From Strigamia acuminata (Eukaryota > Arthropoda > Chilopoda > Geophilomorpha > Linotaeniidae), in contig OX442315.1 in assembly GCA_949358305.1 (NCBI GenBank), positions 6,163,875-6,227,874 of the forward strand: a DNA stretch of 64,000 nucleotides. Reading direction: 5' to 3'. Positions 43,004-54,900 of this stretch are shown here, in pieces. The notes under the pieces are model-generated. The model did no database searches. It was not told the DNA's origin and worked only from the letters and a program-made list of their open reading frames with translations. A program made the position numbers and the translations under genes. The first letter of the stretch is position 1, and each line of letters starts with the position of its first letter.

Positions 43004-43865
43004 TTAATTTGATCGGCAATTTGTCGGGCGCCAATTCATCATATCCGACGGTTTCAGCAACAAAATTGCCAGCGAGATGGCCACGACGATGGTGAACAAG
43101 AAACTCAAACATTTGATGACTGGCCGCTACGAATTGTTATGACCGTTTGGGATTAAATTTATATTTTTTAAAAAAAAATAAAATCGCTTCCCTGGTCGGA
43201 TTTGTGACAATTATCAAATGTTTGAGTTTCTTGTTCACCATCCTCTTGGCCAATTTGTTGGCAAATTTGTTTCGGAAACCATCGGAGCGCAGAAGACAAT
43301 TTTTCTCCAAATTGGGAAACATTTCCGGGAGAAATCGACATTCTTGCAGTCCATCAAGCAGCATTTGGCACGTGAAAACCATCACAAGGCTAAATCAGAT
43401 TATGTTGATTATTATCAAATATATTCACACATCCGGGTGTTACTTACTTAGTTTTTCCAAGTGGAATGATTCGAGCGTTGTTTTCATTTGCTTGTCGTTG
43501 ATTTCTTCAACGTTCCATTCACGGATGCATTCGAGAACGATTTTCAAAGCTGTGTTCTTTAATTCCGACATATTGGATACTGATTGAAGGCATTTTTAAG
43601 CATTTAATCGTCCAATTTTGGTTTGCTTTATAATTTTTAATTTTGTGTTTACCTGAAACTCGCTGGGAATAAAATCGTTTTTCCGAAATTTTTTCTTTCT
43701 GTTCTAATCGAATTTGATCATCGATTTTGATGTTTTTCAATGGATTCCGAAATTTGACGGATAAATTGGAATAGTGCAGTGCTAGATTTTCAAGAATATG
43801 AAGTGCAGCAGTAGGCAAACATACATGGAAATATGTAAATATGTAAATACGTAAACTGCACACAA
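43004..43865 (-). CDS. small tail-anchored membrane protein (partial, three exons seen)
   Basis: Exons on the minus strand: 43865-43653 (the acceptor CAG may lie just upstream near 43858), 43579-43448 and 43119-43004, joined by GT/AG introns with consistent phase. The first encodes VCLPTAALHILENLALHY and a charged helix (KIDDQIRLEQKEKIS); the second MSELKN ... TTLESFHLEKL; the third a transmembrane segment LSFLFTIVVAISLAILLLK followed by about 17 residues and a stop. No ATG opens the first exon in frame, so an upstream exon is likely but not found. The C-terminal membrane segment implies tail anchoring. Related copies or relics are at 40.4, 48.8 and 58.4-58.8 kb. I do not recognise the family. 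The second intron contains an inverted copy of the membrane exon (43147-43260). Confidence 0.55.
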
Positions 43866-44363
43866 ACTCAGACGTTTTTTCGCCTCGGCATGTTCCAACT
43901 TTGTGGAGACAAATACCGAATTGCTACGACTGCACGCGTGTATCCATTGTTGTCATTTTGCTGCGGTTTGATTATTGAGTCATTTGCCATTTATCGCAAA
44001 TGATGTCATTTCTTAGTCATTTTGGCCATAGGTAGAGCCACAGCTACAAGAGGCCGTTTATTGAGTACGGAGTATTTTTATTCCGAACCATCTGTTGAAT
44101 TGAAAAGTGTTTAAAAAACCAGGATGAATGTTGGGAAAATCAAGTTTCGAATCATTTAATATTACAATTATTATAAACAATTTTCCTGTTTCGTCATCAT
44201 CAGAAACTTGTCATATGCTTTTGCTCAGATTTTTATTAAGACTGACTGAGTGATTAATTGTTCATGGTTTTGGAATTATTTTATATTTCGATGTATTTCC
44301 AAGAACGGATTTAATAAAAACAGATTTTATTTATTGCAGTTTTATTTTTATTTTTATTTTTCA
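43866..44363. other. 3' flank of block-2 LRR gene (duplication unit)
   Basis: The stretch GGCCATAGGTGGAGCCACAG ... and the following 200 bp (about 44025-44340) recur at 46070, 49075 and 58895, always 3' of a block-2 LRR gene. No gene. Confidence 0.55.
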
Positions 44364-45686
44364 TTAAACAAAATCTACGAACAAATCCAGGTTTTCACTA
44401 TTGACGTAACTTATAATTTCATCATACGCTGAAACATCGATACGATCACAGCCACGGAGTATTAACTTGTTCATTGGATTTGGCACGCCGAGTAATTTTA
44501 TGATCGAACTGGAAGTAATGTGGCGGCAAAATGAAATTGTCAACGTTTCCAGACAGAGTAGCGCATTTGATTCAACAAGTTCAGAAAATAAAACGTCGGA
44601 AACATTCCTTCCACACAGAATAAAGCACAATTTTTCCAAGCGTTCACACCGTACAATTAACGATTTCATTTCTTGTCTAGTCATGAATAAATTGCCGTCT
44701 AAACGCAGTCGACGTAAGTTCATCAATGGAGCATTAACAACACCATCGCTTCGATTGGAAATTGAACAACCTGCTAATGCTAAACTCTCTAACATTGGCC
44801 AAATGCGATCAATAAGTCCAACATTGACCCGTCTTACTTTGATCAGCTTGAGACTCGTCAATCGTTGTGCCCACACTAAAATATTTAAATCCAGATCACT
44901 TTCATCGAAATAAATGTCCAACATTCTTAAATTCGGAAAAAAGGTCTTCAGAATGGGAATATCTGCGGCATACGACTCGGGCAATTCTTCGATGCAATAA
45001 GTGCGCGATGTTTTGTTTGTATTCAATTGTTTTGCCAACTCACGAAATAATTTGTCCCATACATCGTGTTTAAACACTTTTAATTTAGGCAGTCGGTTGA
45101 GAAGGAACAAACAGCCCTTGGTCGTGGCATCAGTTGACTTAATATTCAAACTTTCCAACTTGACGCAGAGACTTAACGACCGGAGCACATTGTTAGTGAC
45201 GTATGGGCTAAACGAAACGTCGAGATGTGTTACGAGCGGACAATTCGTTCCGATTGCTGCGACAACTTCATTTATGTCGTCATTTCTAAACCTGAGGTTG
45301 AAGCGTTCAAGTTTCGATAAGCTCCGTACCAGTTTGATTATGGATGCAGTTGGCACATCAAGATCATTTTCTAAGGTTAAATCCACGAGATTTGTACATA
45401 CTCGGCCTATTCTATCGCAAAGAATAGTCCCAGGCAGACCAAACATTTTCAACCAGCGTAGTGATTTCACACCGGAATTAATATAAATGTTTAACGGCAA
45501 ATGTCCATCGGTACGGTCACACCAAGGCGACGATTCGTGTTGCTGACACAGTCGTTCAAATATGTTGTTGATAAGCACCGGCGGTTGCTTTAGCAGTTGG
45601 TCTTGCATCTTTTGCTGTTTATATTCGGTAACGACCATCTTTAAACACAATTCTTCCAAGCTCGATGCTGATTTCCTGCGTGGCAT
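44364..45686 (-). CDS. F-box-like/LRR protein, block 2, intact
   Basis: 440 codons from ATG 45686 (MPRRKSASSLEELCLKMVVT); the ORF extends 16 codons further 5' without conservation. The F-box-like segment is KQPPVLINNIFERLCQQ (about 33-49), then the LRR array VCTNLVDLTLENDL to CRHITSSSIIKLLGVPNPM, ending SENLDLFVDFV. The subfamily differs from block 1 by PPVLINNIF and by the LNILVWAQRLTSLKL segment. No lesion seen. The plus-strand ORFs opposite it are shadows. Confidence 0.85.
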   Translation of the reverse strand: MPRRKSASSLEELCLKMVVTEYKQQKMQDQLLKQPPVLINNIFERLCQQHESSPWCDRTDGHLPLNIYINSGVKSLRWLKMFGLPGTILCDRIGRVCTNLVDLTLENDLDVPTASIIKLVRSLSKLERFNLRFRNDDINEVVAAIGTNCPLVTHLDVSFSPYVTNNVLRSLSLCVKLESLNIKSTDATTKGCLFLLNRLPKLKVFKHDVWDKLFRELAKQLNTNKTSRTYCIEELPESYAADIPILKTFFPNLRMLDIYFDESDLDLNILVWAQRLTSLKLIKVRRVNVGLIDRIWPMLESLALAGCSISNRSDGVVNAPLMNLRRLRLDGNLFMTRQEMKSLIVRCERLEKLCFILCGRNVSDVLFSELVESNALLCLETLTISFCRHITSSSIIKLLGVPNPMNKLILRGCDRIDVSAYDEIISYVNSENLDLFVDFV

Positions 45687-46542
45687 GTCGACTATATACA
45701 CGAATGATGAAAGTCGCGAACACGTGGGCGACACTTGAAGATTTGCTTTAAAATGACGTCAATTGTCGTACGGTGGCGCTTGCGTCGGGATGACAAACGA
45801 AATGGAAAAAATGTGTTAAAAGGCCATCACTGTCACGTGTTAGCGGCATCAGGGTAAATTTATTCATTGTGAATTAATAAATATATTTGGATTTTATTAT
45901 TATTAATGGTTGGAAAAATTTTTATTTAGCTTTTGAAGGAAGTTATAAAGTGGTAAAAATTTTACTTTTATGGAGACAAATACCGAATTGCGACGACTAC
46001 CGTAGCATTTTGTTCCTGTTTGATTATTGAGTGATTTGCCATTTCGTTTAGGTATTAGTCATTTCAGCCATAGGTGGAGCCACCGCTACAAGAGGCCGTT
46101 TATTGAGTACGGAGTATTTTTATTCCGAACCATCTGTTGGATTGAAAAGTATTTAAAAAACCAGGATGAATGCTGAAAAAATCGTGTTAGAAAAGATAAA
46201 AAATCAAGTATCGAATCATTTAATATTACAATTATTATAAACAAATTTCTTATTTCATCATCATCAGAAACTTGTCGCATGTTTTTGCTTAGCTTGTTAT
46301 TTGGACTGATTGAGTGATTAATTGTTCATGGTTCTGGAATTATTTTATATTTCGATGTATTTCCAAGAAGGATTTTATAAAAACAGATTTTATTTATTGC
46401 AGTTTAATTTTACATGAAATGAAACAAAAAACTAACTTAGCTTTTAGAAGGAGGCAAAATTAAAGTCATAAGTTTTTAATATAAACGTAACGTATAATTT
46501 TATCCTATAAGATATTATCACAAAACAAGAAAACTAACTCAT
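45687..46542. other. block-2 intergenic unit
   Basis: Upstream flank of the 44.4-kb gene, then the shared 3' flank of the 46.5-kb copy (46070-46400). 46440-46540 holds a decayed extra LRR 3' end (TAATTTTATCCTATAAGATA). No gene. Confidence 0.5.
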
Positions 46543-47880
46543 TCATTGGACAATGAAATGACGGCTAACGAACAAATCCAGGTTTCTACTAATGACGTAA
46601 CTTATAATTTCATCGTATGCTGAAACATCGATACGATCACAGCCACGGAGTATTAACTTGTTCATTGGATTTGGCACGCCGAGTAATTTTATGATCGATT
46701 TGCAAGTAATATTGCGGCAATTTCTAAATGCCAACGTTTTCAGACATTGTAGCGTATTCGGCTCAGCAAGTTCCGAAATCAAATCGTCAGAAACATTCAT
46801 TCCACAATTATCAAAACACAATTTCTCCAAGCGTTCACACCGTACAATTAACTATTTCATTTCTTGTCTAGAAATGAATAAATCGCCGTTTAAACGCAAT
46901 TTACGTAAGTTATTCAACGGAGCATTAACAATCCCGTCATTTTGATTGGAAATTGAACAATCTGTTAATGATAATTTCTCTAACATTGGCCAAATGCGAT
47001 GAATACGTCCAATATTGACCTCCGCTGCTAATTTCAGCTTGAGACTCTTCAATCGTTGTGTCCACACTGAAATATTTAGATCCAGACGATCTGCAGCTAC
47101 AAAAATATCTAAGACTCTTAAATTTGGAAAAATGGTCTTCAGAATAGGAATATCTGTAATATAGTGATATATGTTTTCGATGCAATAAGTGCGCGATGTC
47201 CCGTTCGTATTCAATCGTTGCGCCAACTCGGTTAACAATTCGTGCCATTCATCATGTTTAAACACTTTTAAAACGGGCAATTGGTTGAGAAGGAACAAAC
47301 ACCCTTCGACCGTCGCATTAGTGTCTTTAACGTTCAAATACTCGAGCTTGACGCAATGCCGTAACGACCGGAGCCCAACGTCAGCGACCAATTGGCAAAA
47401 CGAAATGTCGAGATGTGTTAAGAGCGGACAATTCGTTCCGATTGCAGCGACAACTTCATTCGAGCTTTCGCGTCTAAAGTTAAACCTGAGCTTGAGGCGT
47501 TCAAGTTTTGGTAAATTCCGTAGCAGTTTGATTATGGATGCAGTTGGCAAATCAAAAACATCATCTAAGGTTAAAGCAACGAGATTTTTACATACTCGGC
47601 CTATTCTGTCGCAAAGAATAGTCACAGGCGGACCGAACATTTTTAACCGGCGTAGTGAAGTTACGCCGGGATGAATATAAATGTTTAACGGCAAATGTCC
47701 ATCGGTACGGTCAGTCGGATGAGACGATTCGTATTGCTGACACAGTCTTTTAAATACCTTGTTGATGAGCAGCGGCGGTAGATTTAGTAGTTGGTCTTGC
47801 ATCCTTTGTTGTTTATATTCGGTAACGACCATCTTTAAACACAATTCTTCCAAATTCGAAGCTGATTTCCTGCGTGGCAT
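46543..47880 (-). pseudogene. F-box-like/LRR gene, block 2, single nonsense codon
   Basis: 446 codons in one frame from ATG 47880 (MPRRKSASNLEELCLKMVVT) to 46543, with TAG at 46852-46854 after SRQEMK, where relatives have Ser (EMKSLIVRC). F-box-like LNLPPLLINKVFKRLCQQ and all LRRs are present. The stop removes about the last 100 residues. A truncated protein of 342 residues is possible. Everything else looks maintained, so this is a recent loss, a population variant, or a sequencing error. Confidence 0.82.
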
Positions 47881-49456
47881 GTCGACTGTAGTGGTCCAGA
47901 TGCGAATGATAAAAGTGTCGAACGACACTTGAACATATATGCTGGGCAGAACGTATGATGCACGTAATTCGCGTTGTGACGAGATCTAACTTTAAAATGA
48001 TGCTGATTGTCGTATGGTGGCACTCGGGTCGGGATTAATAAAACTATTAAATAAATAACGATTGATTGAACAATTAAAGCCAACAAAATATTCCAACATA
48101 TAAAATGAAGATATTTATTATGTAAATATTTCGTGGCAACAAGGATTTCGTGGTTCATTGTAGTATCACCTAATATTATAATTATTGTAAACAATTTTTC
48201 CTTTTCATCCACATCTGAAACTTGTCGAATGTTTTTCTTTACCTTTTTATTATCACCGATTAGTTTGTGTTCATGTTTTCGACCCGGTTATAAAACTATT
48301 GTTAACTAGCTGTGGCTCATAAATAAATCCTGTGGTACTAAATTCCGTGGAAATAAATCCCGTGGAATCGTGTGTTGCTTTCACGTCCAACAGATGGCGC
48401 TGTTTTTCCAAAAATGCATCTTTTTACCTGTCACAGGTGTGACATCCATATAAAAACTATATAAAAACACGCGCCTATTCGAATGCAATGTTGTGTCAAC
48501 ATTCCAAAGCAAGCGATGAAGAACTTTAAGAGATTAGTAACAAACGAACACAATAAAAAAAATACGGAGTACATTTTTATTTATATAGATATTTCAAATA
48601 ATTTCAGTCTAATTGTACACATCACATCATTAATGGTATAAGAAATTGTTGCCCAAGCTTAAAATCCTTATGGATTCGCAAATCCAAGTTTTCACTATAA
48701 ACGTACGGTAATGTCTAATTTTAACATCTGAGATATTATGACAAAACGGAAATGTTAAACATTTCACATTTTGCAGCTCTTTCGATTCAGCAAGTTCCGA
48801 AATAAAATGTTTTTCAATAAATACCGAAATTTGACGAACAAATTTGAGTAGTGCCGTGCTAGATTTTCAAGAATATAAAGTGCAGCAGTAATCTAACATA
48901 CTTGGAAATATGTAAATGTTTAAATATGTAAACTACACACAAACTCAGACGTTTATTCGCTTTGGCATGTTCCAACTTTCTGGAGACAAATACAAATTGC
49001 TACGACCGCACGCGTATATCCATTATTGGTATTTTGCCATTTCGTTTGCAAAATGACGTCATTCCTTTGTCATTTCGGCCATAGGTGGAGCAATAGCTAC
49101 AAGAGCTACAAGATGCCGTTTATTTTTATACGGAGTATTTTTATTCTGAACCATCTGGAAAAATTGTGTTAGACAAGATGAAAAATCAAGTATCGAATCA
49201 TTCAATATTACAATTATTTTCCAGTTTCATCATCATCAGAAACTTGTCATATGTTTGTGCTTAGCTTGTTATTAGGACTGATTGAGTGATTAATTGTTCA
49301 TGGTTTTGGAATTATTTTATATTTCGATGTATTTCTAAGAATGCATTTGATAAAAACAGATTTTATTTACTGCAGTCTTATTTTACATGAAACGGAACAA
49401 AAAACGGTAACTTAGTATATTTAACCTATTGTTTTCATTACTGTTGTACTGTACAT
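47881..49456. other. block-2 intergenic unit with gene relics
   Basis: 48690-48810 is a degraded LRR 3' end (ATTCAGCAAGTTCCGAAATA). It runs directly into a relic of the tail-anchored family's first exon (48815-48935). The shared 3' flank follows at 49070-49390. No intact gene. Confidence 0.55.
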
Positions 49457-50788
49457 TCATTCTTCAAAATCTACGAACAAATCCAGGTTTGTACTATTGA
49501 CGAAACTTATAATTTCATTATATGCTGAAACATCGATAAGATCACAGCCATGGAGGACTAACTCATTCATTGGATTTGGCACGTCCAGTAATTTTATGAT
49601 TGAAGTGGAACTAATATGGCGGCAATCTGTAAATGTCAACGTTTTCAGACATTGTAGCGTATTCGATTCAGCAAGTTCCGGAATTAAATCGTCAGAAACA
49701 TTCATTCCACAATCATCAAAGCACAATTTTTCTAAGCGTTCACTCCGTACAATTAACGATTTCATTTCCTGTCCAGTCATGAATAAATCGCCGCTTAAAC
49801 AAAGTTGACGTAAGTTTTTCAATGGAGCATTAATAACACCATCACTTTGATTGGAAATCGAACAATCTGTTAATGATAATTTCTCTAACATTGGACAAAT
49901 GTGAAGAATAAGTCCAACATTGACCTGTCTTACTCCGTACAGCTTGAGACTTTTCAATCGTTGTGCCCACACTAAAATATTTAAATCCACATGATCTTCA
50001 AAGAAATAAATGTCTAACACTCTTAAATTTGGAAAAATGGTCTTCAGGACGTGAATATCTGCGTCATTCGTCTTAGGCAATTTTTCGATGCAATAAGTGC
50101 GCGATGTTTTGTTCGTATTCAATCGTTGCGCCAACTCGGTTAATAATTCGTGCCATTCATCATGTTTAAACACTTTTAAAACGGGCAATTGGTTGAGAAG
50201 GAACAAACACCCTTCGACCGTCGCATTAGTTTCTTCAATGTTCAAATACTCGAGCTTGACGCAGCGACTTAACGGTCGGAGCCCAACGTCGGTGACGAAT
50301 ACGCTTAACGAAACGTCGAGGTGTTTTAAGAGCGGACAATTCGTTCCGATTGCAGCGACAACTTCATTCGAGCTTTCGTGTCTAAAGTAAAACCTGAGCT
50401 TGAGGCGTTCAAGTTTCGGTAAACTCCATACCAGTTTGAGTATGGATGCAGTTGGCACATGAAGATCATATTCTAAGGTTAAATCCGCGAGATTTTTACA
50501 TACCAGGCTTATTCTATCGCAAAGAATAGTTCCAGGCAGACCAAACATTTTTAACCAGCGAAGTGATGTTACGCCGGAATGAATGTAAATGTTTAACGGC
50601 AAATGTCCATCTGTACGGGCAGACGCACGAGACGATTCGTATTGCTGACACAGTCTCTGAAATATGTTGTTGATAAGCACTGGCGGTTGATTTAGCAGTT
50701 GATTTTGCATCTTTTGCTGTTTATATTCGGTAACGACCATCTTTAAACACAATTCTTCCAAACTCGATGCTGATTTCCTGCGTGGCAT
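49457..50788 (-). CDS. F-box-like/LRR protein, block 2, intact
   Basis: 443 codons from ATG 50788 (MPRRKSASSLEELCLKMVVT); 19 further upstream codons are open but not conserved. F-box-like NQPPVLINNIFQRLCQQ; LRRs include SSNEVVAAIGTNCPLLKHLD, VTDVGLRPLSRCVKLEYLNI and MNVSDDLIPELAESNTLQCL; ends STNLDLFVDFEE. Very similar to the 46.5-kb copy through the first half, suggesting recent duplication or conversion. No lesion. Confidence 0.85.
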   Translation of the reverse strand: MPRRKSASSLEELCLKMVVTEYKQQKMQNQLLNQPPVLINNIFQRLCQQYESSRASARTDGHLPLNIYIHSGVTSLRWLKMFGLPGTILCDRISLVCKNLADLTLEYDLHVPTASILKLVWSLPKLERLKLRFYFRHESSNEVVAAIGTNCPLLKHLDVSLSVFVTDVGLRPLSRCVKLEYLNIEETNATVEGCLFLLNQLPVLKVFKHDEWHELLTELAQRLNTNKTSRTYCIEKLPKTNDADIHVLKTIFPNLRVLDIYFFEDHVDLNILVWAQRLKSLKLYGVRQVNVGLILHICPMLEKLSLTDCSISNQSDGVINAPLKNLRQLCLSGDLFMTGQEMKSLIVRSERLEKLCFDDCGMNVSDDLIPELAESNTLQCLKTLTFTDCRHISSTSIIKLLDVPNPMNELVLHGCDLIDVSAYNEIISFVNSTNLDLFVDFEE

Positions 50789-51139
50789 GATGAAAGTCGC
50801 GAACAAATTCTCTATGTGGGTGAAACGTGGGCGACACTTGAACATGTAGACTGCTAGTCAAAACGTACGATGCACGTAATACGCTACTAAATATTGTTAA
50901 GATTTGCTTTAAAATGACGCCGATTGTCGTACGGTGGCACTTGCGTCGGGATGACAAAAGAAATGGAAAAAATGTCTAAAAACGTCATTACCGTCACGTG
51001 TTAGCAGCATCAGGGTAAATTTATGTATTATGGATTAATAAATATATTTGGATTTTATTATAAAACGAATTTTACGTTAATTGGTTGGAAAAATTGTTAT
51101 TTAGCTTTCGAAGGTAGCCAAATGCAACCATGCGCATTA
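50789..51139. other. 5' flank of block-2 LRR gene
   Basis: Matches the upstream regions at 45690-45900 and 60562-60715 (GATTGTCGTACGGTGGC, GACAAAAGAAATGGAAAAAA). No gene. Confidence 0.45.
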
Positions 51140-51410
51140 ACGCCGAGTGGCCAAGATGGCCACATAACGTAACGTTGATTTTGACGATGCCGCGAAGCCA
51201 GCCTTGTCCCCCGGCCCGCCCGGACATCCAACCAGACGATGCCACCCGTTTACACGAACCCAGAACCCCGTTTCCTTATAATAAACATAATCCTGTCATG
51301 TTAAATCGTAAGTTCGTATTATTCAGTTATATCTTCACTTTAGCGCACAATCTGTTAGCTTATCTCGGTTAGTTGTATACAATTTCTCTATCAAACGTAG
51401 AATCGTCACA
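51140..51410 (+). mobile_element. fragment of the 1.4-kb LTR-like element
   Basis: Matches the last 270 bp of 37781-39208 and ends in the same GTAGAATCGTCACA. The 5' part is missing. Confidence 0.7.
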
Positions 51411-51980
51411 AAGAAATACTCTAATAAAGTTGAAAAGTTCATCCCATTCAAACATGACTTCTGAACACTCCACGTCCATATTCCAACATCTGTCTCGCCG
51501 TTACAAGCAATAAATGTGCAATATCCCGACCGAATAACTTTTTACAAAAATGCGTTGAAAACAAAGTTACGTACACCCGATCCCGAATTAAATGTTCTAA
51601 AATAATTGAGCCGAATTTTGAAATAAAAGTCACATCAAACTGTCTCGCGTCCATTTGAGACAGTAAATGGTTCGTCTTATTTCATCCGTGGCAATAAAAC
51701 TCCGACTGTAGTCCATAAATTTCACTTTTCTTCATCCGAAATTATCATCCACAGATACTTAACCGCGCTCGCGTTGTCGTTGTCAATCGAGAAACGAAAC
51801 ATTTAACGAGTTGAGTTGATTTGGGTAAACTAATGCCATTTGTATTTTTGGAGCATTGTTTGGATTATTTGAAATGGTAAAGGAGATAAGAGGTGGTGTT
51901 GCAGCGAGGAAGGAAATTTTAAGAGGTGGTGGCAAATTCTTATTAAAATGAACAGAAATGGCAATATCTCATTTAAAATG
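51411..51980. other. region before the satellite, no supported gene
   Basis: A 68-codon minus-strand ORF (51448-51654) is unrecognised and may be a gene fragment. About 51940-51980 carries one or two degenerate units of the adjacent 23-bp satellite (AATGAACAGAAATGG). Confidence 0.4.
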
Positions 51981-54900
51981 AAAAATGGAAAAGTTTAATG
52001 AACAAAAATGGAAAAGTTTAATGAACAAAAATGGAAAAGTTTAATGAACAAAAATGGAAAAGTTTAATGAACAAAAATGGAAAAGTTTAATGAACAAAAA
52101 TGGAAAAGTTTAATGAACAAAAATGGAAAAGTTTAATGAACAAAAATGGAAAAGTTTAATGAACAAAAATGGAAAAGTTTAATGAACAAAAATGGAAAAG
52201 TTTAATGAACAAAAATGGAAAAGTTTAATGAACAAAAATGGAAAAGTTTAATGAACAAAAATGGAAAAGTTTAATGAACAAAAATGGAAAAGTTTAATGA
52301 ACAAAAATGGAAAAGTTTAATGAACAAAAATGGAAAAGTTTAATGAACAAAAATGGAAAAGTTTAATGAACAAAAATGGAAAAGTTTAATGAACAAAAAT
52401 GGAAAAGTTTAATGAACAAAAATGGAAAAGTTTAATGAACAAAAATGGAAAAGTTTAATGAACAAAAATGGAAAAGTTTAATGAACAAAAATGGAAACGT
52501 TTAATGAACAAAAATGGAAAAGTTTAATGAACAAAAATGGAAACGTTTAATGAACAAAAATGGAAAAGTTTAATGAACAAAAATGGAAACGTTTAATGAA
52601 CAAAAATGGAAAAGTTTAATGAACAAAAATGGAAAAGTTTAATGAACAAAAATGGAAACGTTTAATGAACAAAAATGGAAACGTTTAATGAACAAAAATG
52701 GAAACGTTTAATGAACAAAAATGGAAACGTTTAATGAACAAAAATGGAAACGTTTAATGAACAAAAATGGAAACGTTTAATGAACAAAAATGGAAACGTT
52801 TAATGAACAAAAATGGAAACGTTTAATGAACAAAAATGGAAACGTTTAATGAACAAAAATGGAAAAGTTTAATGAACAAAAATGGAAACGTTTAATGAAC
52901 AAAAATGGAAACGTTTAATGAACAAAAATGGAAACGTTTAATGAACAAAAATGGAAAAGTTTAATGAACAAAAATGGAAACGTTTAATGAACAAAAATGG
53001 AAACGTTTAATGAACAAAAATGGAAACGTTTAATGAACAAAAATGGAAACGTTTAATGAACAAAAATGGAAACGTTTAATGAACAAAAATGGAAACGTTT
53101 AATGAACAAAAATGGAAACGTTTAATGAACAAAAATGGAAACGTTTAATGAACAAAAATGGAAACGTTTAATGAACAAAAATGGAAACGTTTAATGAACA
53201 AAAATGGAAACGTTTAATGAACAAAAATGGAAACGTTTAATGAACAAAAATGGAAACGTTTAATGAACAAAAATGGAAACGTTTAATGAACAAAAATGGA
53301 AACGTTTAATGAACAAAAATGGAAACGTTTAATGAACAAAAATGGAAACGTTTAATGAACAAAAATGGAAACGTTTAATGAACAAAAATGGAAACGTTTA
53401 ATGAACAAAAATGGAAACGTTTAATGAACAAAAATGGAAACGTTTAATGAACAAAAATGGAAACGTTTAATGAACAAAAATGGAAACGTTTAATGAACAA
53501 AAATGGAAACGTTTAATGAACAAAAATGGAAACGTTTAATGAACAAAAATGGAAACGTTTAATGAACAAAAATGGAAACGTTTAATGAACAAAAATGGAA
53601 ACGTTTAATGAACAAAAATGGAAACGTTTAATGAACAAAAATGGAAACGTTTAATGAACAAAAATGGAAACGTTTAATGAACAAAAATGGAAACGTTTAA
53701 TGAACAAAAATGGAAACGTTTAATGAACAAAAATGGAAACGTTTAATGAACAAAAATGGAAACGTTTAATGAACAAAAATGGAAACGTTTAATGAACAAA
53801 AATGGAAACGTTTAATGAACAAAAATGGAAACGTTTAATGAACAAAAATGGAAACGTTTAATGAACAAAAATGGAAACGTTTAATGAACAAAAATGGAAA
53901 CGTTTAATGAACAAAAATGGAAACGTTTAATGAACAAAAATGGAAACGTTTAATGAACAAAAATGGAAACGTTTAATGAACAAAAATGGAAACGTTTAAT
54001 GAACAAAAATGGAAACGTTTAATGAACAAAAATGGAAACGTTTAATGAACAAAAATGGAAACGTTTAATGAACAAAAATGGAAACGTTTAATGAACAAAA
54101 ATGGAAACGTTTAATGAACAAAAATGGAAACGTTTAATGAACAAAAATGGAAACGTTTAATGAACAAAAATGGAAACGTTTAATGAACAAAAATGGAAAC
54201 GTTTAATGAACAAAAATGGAAACGTTTAATGAACAAAAATGGAAACGTTTAATGAACAAAAATGGAAACGTTTAATGAACAAAAATGGAAACGTTTAATG
54301 AACAAAAATGGAAACGTTTAATGAACAAAAATGGAAACGTTTAATGAACAAAAATGGAAACGTTTAATGAACAAAAATGGAAACGTTTAATGAACAAAAA
54401 TGGAAACGTTTAATGAACAAAAATGGAAACGTTTAATGAACAAAAATGGAAACGTTTAATGAACAAAAATGGAAACGTTTAATGAACAAAAATGGAAACG
54501 TTTAATGAACAAAAATGGAAACGTTTAATGAACAAAAATGGAAACGTTTAATGAACAAAAATGGAAACGTTTAATGAACAAAAATGGAAACGTTTAATGA
54601 ACAAAAATGGAAACGTTTAATGAACAAAAATGGAAACGTTTAATGAACAAAAATGGAAACGTTTAATGAACAAAAATGGAAACGTTTAATGAACAAAAAT
54701 GGAAACGTTTAATGAACAAAAATGGAAACGTTTAATGAACAAAAATGGAAACGTTTAATGAACAAAAATGGAAACGTTTAATGAACAAAAATGGAAACGT
54801 TTAATGAACAAAAATGGAAACGTTTAATGAACAAAAATGGAAACGTTTAATGAACAAAAATTGAAACGTTTAATGAACAAAAATGGAAACGTTTAATGAA

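Noticed and set aside
45001-45486. 161-codon plus-strand ORF, and similar long plus-strand ORFs at 47189-47674, 44467-44913, 57057-57440
   Set aside because: Antisense shadows of the minus-strand LRR genes, reappearing at the same place in each paralogue with no conserved protein character.
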